DNA of 41,218 bases. Origin: a virus. Both the position numbers and the translations under genes were made by a program. This document shows, piece after piece, positions 37,174-41,218 of this stretch. The stretch spans positions 1-41,218 of the IMG/VR virus record IMGVR_UViG_3300037150_000013, one strand, 5' to 3'. The stretch's first letter is position 1. Every line of letters begins with the position of its first letter. The notes below the pieces were generated by a model. It worked only from the letters and a program-made list of their open reading frames with translations. It was not told where the DNA came from and ran no database searches.

Positions 37174-37700
37174 CCTAGGTCGATGATCCGCAACTTCCCG
37201 TCGCGGTCAATCCCGTAATTGTCCCTCTTGTCCGGCCCAACGTCTCCGTCCATGACTCCGATCCCTGCAAGGTTGGCGATGATCTGGTCTATCTCCGCGT
37301 CGTACTTCTTGGTGTAGGCCCACGGTAACGGACGGTAGTAATCAGTCAGGGTCACGCCGGTCGAAGGGATGAGGCAATGAAGCGCGGGCATGTACGGTCG
37401 GAAGAACTCGTACTTCTTTTCGCGCATCACCTTCTTGCGGTACTTCCATTCGGTATTAGCGTGAACGAGTGGCGTGTGAGCATAGTTGTGACCCAACTCC
37501 GCCTGATCCTTCTCAGTCATAGGAACCTTGACTACCAGCCCGGTGCCGACAATTTTGAACACCACACGAAAGCCGCCGTCACCGATGAACTTCAAAGTCA
37601 GTCCACAACAGATGAGCAGGTCTTCAACGGTCTTAGGCTTCTCCTTCTTCAGCGTAAGAGCGATGTTGTTGGCTTTCATGAGGTGATCAATTCTTGTCAT
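37149..37700 (-). CDS. Minimal protein-kinase-fold protein
   Basis: A 183-residue protein with the kinase motifs in order: glycine loop FIGDGGFRVVFKI (38-50), an invariant-type lysine in VVKVP (K58), a helix-C glutamate candidate E84, the catalytic segment GVMDGDVGPDKRDNYGI (148-164) and RIIDLG (171-176), equivalent to the DFG metal site. It is far shorter than ordinary kinases (~250-300 residues), and the Asp-to-Asn spacing in the catalytic loop looks longer than in HRDxKxxN. It may phosphorylate a host protein or small molecule, or be a pseudokinase. ATG overlaps the helicase stop (ATGA). Confidence 0.72.
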   Translation of the reverse strand: MTRIDHLMKANNIALTLKKEKPKTVEDLLICCGLTLKFIGDGGFRVVFKIVGTGLVVKVPMTEKDQAELGHNYAHTPLVHANTEWKYRKKVMREKKYEFFRPYMPALHCLIPSTGVTLTDYYRPLPWAYTKKYDAEIDQIIANLAGIGVMDGDVGPDKRDNYGIDRDGKLRIIDLGCFGGELE

Positions 37701-39760
37701 AGCTTCACGACTTCCTCTTCATCCGTATACGGTACGGCAGCCGCAGTCGGTGTGGCCGGTACCTCTACCGGGGCCGCCTCTGTCTTCGGTTTCACCACGG
37801 CCTTCAGCTTGTTCAACTGTTGCTCGTAGCCAATGTTCTTCTGAGCGATGGCCTTCATCTTAGCGATCTGGCCTTCGTTGTTCTCGCTTATTGTACTCGT
37901 TGCGCCGTTATAATGCAAGGTCGTTCTGCCACCTCCACTATACCTACTCAACCCCACGGTCACGACCATTTCGTCTCCGAACGATGTTTCCTCGTACACG
38001 TATCCCATATCCTTCACGTCTTGGGCAGTGAGTTCCCCGCCAGTACGCTCACGATGCAGAACCATCATGCAGTCGCAGTCCTTGCCGATCTGAGATGCGC
38101 CGTCAACGTTGTCGCTCGTAGCCAGTGCGCCCGCCTTGATGCGGTGGGGTTGCAGGATACGAATGATCTGAACGTTGTAGTCCTTAGCGATCTGGGAGAT
38201 GACTTTGCTTATCTCCGAGAGGTGCTGCGTGCGGCCTTTGTCTCCCAACGTCGTATCACACAACCGTTGGATGTTGTCAATACAAATCCACTTCGCACCG
38301 TACCGGCGAATGCAGTCACGCATCAGTCCGTAGATGTCGTCAACCGTTTTGTACTTCGGGTAGCAGAAGTAGAAGTCGCCCTCTCGATTTGCGGACGCGT
38401 TCTGTACAAGAGGAACAGCAGTGAGGAATGCGTGCTTGAGTGCTTCGGCCTCCACTGGGTTGCGCGGGATGTTGTCCGCGATCTGAGCCTTGTACGCGAT
38501 CCACTTGCGGGCCATGCGTGCTCGGGTCATCTCCAGACAGATGAACACCCCGTCTTCCCCGTACGCGTCCACGATATCTTCCATGATGTTCATGGCGAAC
38601 GTTGTCTTGCCCACCTTCTCCGGTGCGAGGATGTCGATGACATCTCCCTCATCGAAACCGACCAGCGTGTTCAACGTCGGCCAGCGCGTCTTGTACTTCG
38701 GCTCTACACCGTTGGTGGTCAACTCCTCGTAGAACTCCTGCACAGCATCCTTCGAGGACGCGACACCGGCTACGTCGAAGAGCACAGCCTCCTGCTTCAG
38801 CTTCTCGAACTCCTCAGCAGTACCGCCGCCCTGAGTGAACCATTCGTTTAGGTCTTTGCCGGGGCGAATCTGGCCGTCTTCAGTGGTGACCTGAAAGTCC
38901 GGCAGAGTAATCTTCCAGCACTTCTCGATGCCGATTCGGTTCGCAAGTTCCTGAGCAGCCTTCTGACCCGTCTTGTCCTTGTCATAGCAAATGTAAACCC
39001 TTTCCAGTTTATCGAGCGAGTCGATCCACTCCGCCTTCTTGAAGTTTGCGCCGGGAATGCCGCAGAAGCCGGTGAGTCCCTTATCCATTGCAGCAATCGT
39101 ATTGGGTTCCCCCTCAACGAACGTCACGTCGGTCATGTTAGGGAAGTTCAGAATCTCCCCATTGTACAGCGGCGCGTCCCAGCCCTTCGGTGAACTGAAA
39201 GCCTTGACGACTTTGTTTTCGCTCAGAGGCATGGTCGGCAGCGTGCGGAAATGGGCGAAGACCTGCTGACCGTTTACCAAATACGGGTACACCAGAGCTT
39301 TTACTTCTCCGCACTCTCTGAAGAACCGTTTGTCCAGCAGCCCGATCTTCTGCTGCTTGATAATTGCCATACTAAAGCCGCGCCCGTTGATAAGGTAATC
39401 CATCGCAGATTCGTCGGCAAGTAAACGTTCATGGCACGCTTCCAAGTCAGGCAGTGGCTCAGTCTCTTTCGTCCCTCCTGCGTCCTTACGTGATTCTAGA
39501 TTGGGTACTATAAAACCTAACTTTTGCTTTAGCGAGTACAGGTTTCCACCTTCTCCGCACTTCACGCAAATGTACAAACCGTCCCGGTTTTTCAGTTCCT
39601 CGTCTTGGCGGTGCAACTCCATCATGCAGTGGTAGTTGTCTTTTTTGCACGATGGGCATATCTCCAACTCAATCTTAGGCTCAGAGACGTAACGCCACTT
39701 CCAACCTTGGCTGATTACGAATTGTAAAGCCGGGCTATCCTTCGCTTCGACTTGGCTCAT
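37697..39760 (-). CDS. Bifunctional primase-helicase (T7 gp4/Twinkle-like)
   Basis: A 687-residue protein. A Cys4 zinc finger (C35xxC38, C65xxC68) is followed by a TOPRIM primase domain with VTFVEGEPN (E216) and YICYDKDKTG (D260, D262), then a DnaB-like RecA-fold helicase from ~365: APEKVGKTT (Walker A, 379-387), WICIDNIQRL (Walker B, 491-500), and the motif H4/R-finger region (QIIRILQPHRIK, ASQIGKDCDCMM). It would unwind the fork and lay primers in one chain. The last ~90 residues are Ala/Glu/Pro-rich and acidic, as in T7 gp4, where they recruit polymerase. DNA polymerase is not in the window. Confidence 0.92.
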   Translation of the reverse strand: MSQVEAKDSPALQFVISQGWKWRYVSEPKIELEICPSCKKDNYHCMMELHRQDEELKNRDGLYICVKCGEGGNLYSLKQKLGFIVPNLESRKDAGGTKETEPLPDLEACHERLLADESAMDYLINGRGFSMAIIKQQKIGLLDKRFFRECGEVKALVYPYLVNGQQVFAHFRTLPTMPLSENKVVKAFSSPKGWDAPLYNGEILNFPNMTDVTFVEGEPNTIAAMDKGLTGFCGIPGANFKKAEWIDSLDKLERVYICYDKDKTGQKAAQELANRIGIEKCWKITLPDFQVTTEDGQIRPGKDLNEWFTQGGGTAEEFEKLKQEAVLFDVAGVASSKDAVQEFYEELTTNGVEPKYKTRWPTLNTLVGFDEGDVIDILAPEKVGKTTFAMNIMEDIVDAYGEDGVFICLEMTRARMARKWIAYKAQIADNIPRNPVEAEALKHAFLTAVPLVQNASANREGDFYFCYPKYKTVDDIYGLMRDCIRRYGAKWICIDNIQRLCDTTLGDKGRTQHLSEISKVISQIAKDYNVQIIRILQPHRIKAGALATSDNVDGASQIGKDCDCMMVLHRERTGGELTAQDVKDMGYVYEETSFGDEMVVTVGLSRYSGGGRTTLHYNGATSTISENNEGQIAKMKAIAQKNIGYEQQLNKLKAVVKPKTEAAPVEVPATPTAAAVPYTDEEEVVKL

Positions 39761-40272
39761 ACTCTCCTTAGGTACTGAATAGCTCTTTGCAAACTCTCCA
39801 CACTATCTGCGAGAAATCCAAGAGCTTTGTTGCATTTGTGGCACAGCAGACCACGTACGCATTTACCACACGTCATTGATCCTGAGCAACAAGCATGGTC
39901 ATGATCCACATGGGGCTTGTTATCTTCACTAAATTCTAAAGTACACACCGGGCACGCATTTCCTTGGCTCTCAAGCATCGAGTCGTATTGTCCGGGGTCA
40001 AGATTGTAGCGAGAGTTGCGGTAGCTTTCTTTGTTCCTCTTGGAATCAGATTCTCTCCACTCTTGCACCGTTTCCTTTATCTCACTTGCATGGCGGGTGT
40101 AGTAAGACTTCTGTGAAGCTATGCGACAATCGACACACCACAGACACAGACCGTCCTTTTTCTGCTTATCCTTGTTGAATTCCCCTGTGTCCTTTTCTTT
40201 TTTGCATTTGGTGCAAGTTCGCAGTCTTCCAGTGAAGATTCCTTTACGTTTTCGTCGTTTCATTGTTTCCAT
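39757..40272 (-). CDS. Endonuclease VII-like HNH homing endonuclease
   Basis: 171 residues from ATG 40272; ATG 40263 and TTG 40299 are alternatives. CTKCKKEKDTGEF and CLWCVDCR form an N-terminal Cys4 zinc knuckle. Then come YNLDPGQYDSMLESQGNAC, CPVC, VDHDHACCSGSMTCGKCVRG and LCHKCNKALGFL, the Endonuclease VII motifs with an insert (CCSGSMTCGKC) in the usual TGK turn. It is AT-rich against its neighbours. The gene overlaps the primase-helicase start by 4 nt. A good promoter overlies its 5' end. Likely a recent homing invader. Confidence 0.9.
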   Translation of the reverse strand: METMKRRKRKGIFTGRLRTCTKCKKEKDTGEFNKDKQKKDGLCLWCVDCRIASQKSYYTRHASEIKETVQEWRESDSKRNKESYRNSRYNLDPGQYDSMLESQGNACPVCTLEFSEDNKPHVDHDHACCSGSMTCGKCVRGLLCHKCNKALGFLADSVESLQRAIQYLRRV

Positions 40273-40299
40273 TCTACTACAAAACAAACCACTTGTCAA
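40271..40299 (-). promoter_or_regulatory. Sigma70-type promoter on the minus strand
   Basis: Read on -, TTGACA (40299-40294), 17 nt, then TAGAAT (40276-40271). It overlies the start region of the 39757 homing gene. Transcription would begin near 40264, at or just before ATG 40263, so that start would be leaderless from this promoter. It would drive the primase-helicase and the genes below it. Confidence 0.7.
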
Positions 40300-40505
40300 C
40301 GCCCAGTCAGTTTGTAAACACGAACGCGTTCAAGTAAATCATGCTCGAACGATACAGCGTTCTTCGCAAAGGTGACCAGCATCCGGGCCGCCGCTAGGTT
40401 TTGGTTTCGCACCGCGTCAGTGCTGCGCATCTCTTGCTGTTGCAGGTAGTCGAGCACACGTTGCATACCGTTCTTTGCGTAGCCTAAGTGATGAATGTAA
40501 TCCAT
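40296..40505 (-). CDS. Small helical unknown protein
   Basis: A 69-residue mainly helical protein (MQRVLDYLQQQEMRSTDAVR, NQNLAAARMLVTFAKNAV). AAGGAGGC precedes ATG 40505. It lies between an inverted-repeat-bearing gap and a homing endonuclease. No family recognised. Confidence 0.65.
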   Translation of the reverse strand: MDYIHHLGYAKNGMQRVLDYLQQQEMRSTDAVRNQNLAAARMLVTFAKNAVSFEHDLLERVRVYKLTGR

Positions 40506-40523
40506 GATGCCTCCTTGCCTAAC

Positions 40524-40565
40524 ATACGAGGCATTCAGGACTCCTCCATCCCAAATGCCTCGTAT
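40524..40565. other. Perfect 12-bp inverted repeat in the gap below the RNA ligase
   Basis: ATACGAGGCATT (40524-40535) and AATGCCTCGTAT (40554-40565) are exact complements with an 18-nt centre, between the stop of the RNA ligase gene (40571) and the start at 40505. On - there is no T-tract after it. An operator, or an mRNA hairpin that protects the ligase transcript or attenuates the genes below, are both possible. Confidence 0.6.
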
Positions 40566-40570
40566 ACTGG

Positions 40571-41218
40571 CTACTTGTTGTCCTTCTCCAAGAAGACGTT
40601 CGAGACGATCTTCAGTTGAGTGCGGCCCAGACCACGCTGCGAGACCTCACGGGTCGTGCGTATCACTACGCCTTCACGGATGTGCTTGCCACCGGCAGCA
40701 ATGGAAGTACCATCGACCAGCTTGCTGATCTTCTCGAAGTTGTACGGGCCGTAGTAGAGCAGCGGTACCATGTACTTGCCGATGGCCTCGTTGATCCCGT
40801 ACGTTCCGTAGTCGTCGTAATCGACCCACTCCTTGCCCGGCGTGTAGATGTCGAACCAGAAGAACTTGACCTCCCCATCCTTGCACCCGTACGAGAATCC
40901 TCCCTGCGTCGGTGTGACCTCGCCGTACAACGCGAACCCCTCATGCTCCTTGCACCAGTCTTCGATCCAAGGGTTCTGCTTGAGAGCCTTGCGCCACACG
41001 CAGTTGGAATCCTTCGCCTTCCACAGTTGGCGCGATCCAGCGTACATCTCGCCGTCGAGGTACAGGAAGCGTGCGTTGCTTCCGTGAACCTTCTCGGTCA
41101 CTACGACCGTGACAGGCTCAGTCAGCACAGCCCGGCCAACGCCTTGCAGATTGTCGAACGCGTTATTGTAGTTCTTCAGCGCATCGACATCGTACGTCGG
41201 CACATGGAACGGAACGTC
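40571..41218 (-). CDS. RNA ligase, Rnl2/DRB0094-like nucleotidyltransferase (5' end outside the window)
   Basis: The frame runs to the window edge without a stop, so the N-terminus is missing; GTG 41203 is a possible but weak start. The nucleotidyltransferase motifs are present: TEKVHGSN (motif I, K-x-x-G, lysine near 41092), GEVTPTQGGFSYG (motif III), KFFWFDIY (IIIa), REGVVIRT (IV) and LKIVSN (V). Such enzymes seal nicks in RNA after adenylylation of the motif I lysine. In phages they repair tRNA cleaved by host anticodon nucleases. An N-terminal OB domain, as in the DRB0094 group, could lie beyond the edge. No partner polynucleotide kinase is seen. Confidence 0.87.
   Translation of the reverse strand, partial: DVPFHVPTYDVDALKNYNNAFDNLQGVGRAVLTEPVTVVVTEKVHGSNARFLYLDGEMYAGSRQLWKAKDSNCVWRKALKQNPWIEDWCKEHEGFALYGEVTPTQGGFSYGCKDGEVKFFWFDIYTPGKEWVDYDDYGTYGINEAIGKYMVPLLYYGPYNFEKISKLVDGTSIAAGGKHIREGVVIRTTREVSQRGLGRTQLKIVSNVFLEKDNK

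Noticed and set aside
37820-38851. 343-codon open frame on + opposite the primase-helicase
   Set aside because: Antisense shadow of a gene with full primase-helicase motifs; no ribosome site and an implausible Val/Leu/Arg-rich composition.
1-41218. CRISPR array
   Set aside because: The direct repeats seen are in-frame protein modules, without regular unique spacers.
1-41218. UGA recoding that would extend RecA into the DHHA1 relic
   Set aside because: TGA ends many other genes here with proper downstream starts, so a global recoding is not supported.

Overview
The window is a contiguous piece of a tailed double-stranded DNA phage genome (or a metagenomic phage contig) with a virion-gene arm and a replication arm. 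A podovirus-like morphology is the best guess. There is no recognisable tail-sheath, tape-measure or baseplate gene. There are instead two related adaptor-like proteins, a 1212-residue nozzle-like protein, a block of tail-fibre-like proteins and a set of large Ala/Gln-rich proteins resembling internal (ejection) virion proteins. Terminase, portal, major capsid protein and DNA polymerase are not seen and presumably lie outside the window. The host cannot be named from sequence alone. A T4-type lysozyme and membrane/coiled-coil lysis-like proteins suggest a Gram-negative or diderm host.

Layout. Positions 1-24000, all on +, hold the virion module: the tail end of an upstream gene with a terminator, small and Ig-repeat proteins (298-1877), three unknown proteins (2009-3884), two paralogous adaptor-like proteins (4006-6483), beta-rich tail proteins (6544-8877), the giant nozzle-like protein (8889-12527), a run of fibre-like proteins (13011-17594), a GNAT-like protein (17603-18016) and three internal-virion-like ORFs (18017-23977) ending at a terminator. 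Positions 24000-25703 hold a GIY-YIG endonuclease and a lysis cassette (cell-wall hydrolase, two small membrane proteins). Positions 25700-31490, on + behind two near-consensus sigma70 promoters, hold a DNA-binding-domain/phosphoesterase fusion, small early-type genes, a dATP/dGTP diphosphohydrolase, an HNH endonuclease, a two-TM coiled-coil protein and a ribonucleotide reductase. A bidirectional terminator at 31493-31530 separates this from the - strand arm (41218 down to 31555): an RNA ligase (cut by the window edge), a primase-helicase, a minimal kinase-like protein, RecA, a GH24 lysozyme, a MazG-type pyrophosphohydrolase and many small unknown genes.

The metabolic genes fit together. RecA and primase-helicase serve replication and recombination. 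Ribonucleotide reductase, the dATP/dGTP diphosphohydrolase and MazG adjust the nucleotide pool. The RNA ligase may repair RNA damage caused by the host. Six free-standing homing-type endonucleases (four Endonuclease VII-like, one HNH, one GIY-YIG) plus a probable HNH scar show heavy invasion by selfish genes, and several are visibly more AT-rich than their neighbours.

Most notable signals: (1) a slippery heptamer AAACCCT one codon before the stop of the 703-residue internal virion ORF, followed after 5 nt by a strong stem-loop, that would fuse it in the -1 frame to the next ORF (which has no ribosome-binding site) into a ~906-residue protein; (2) a decayed DHHA1 phosphoesterase C-terminus directly behind recA; (3) a promoter at 25708 whose spacer carries a perfect complement of the downstream Shine-Dalgarno, so that only read-through transcripts could mask it; (4) two repeat modules shuffled among different virion proteins; (5) a cell-wall hydrolase whose start codon seems to have been disturbed by the GIY-YIG gene; and (6) a 140-nt out-of-frame overlap between recA and its upstream neighbour.
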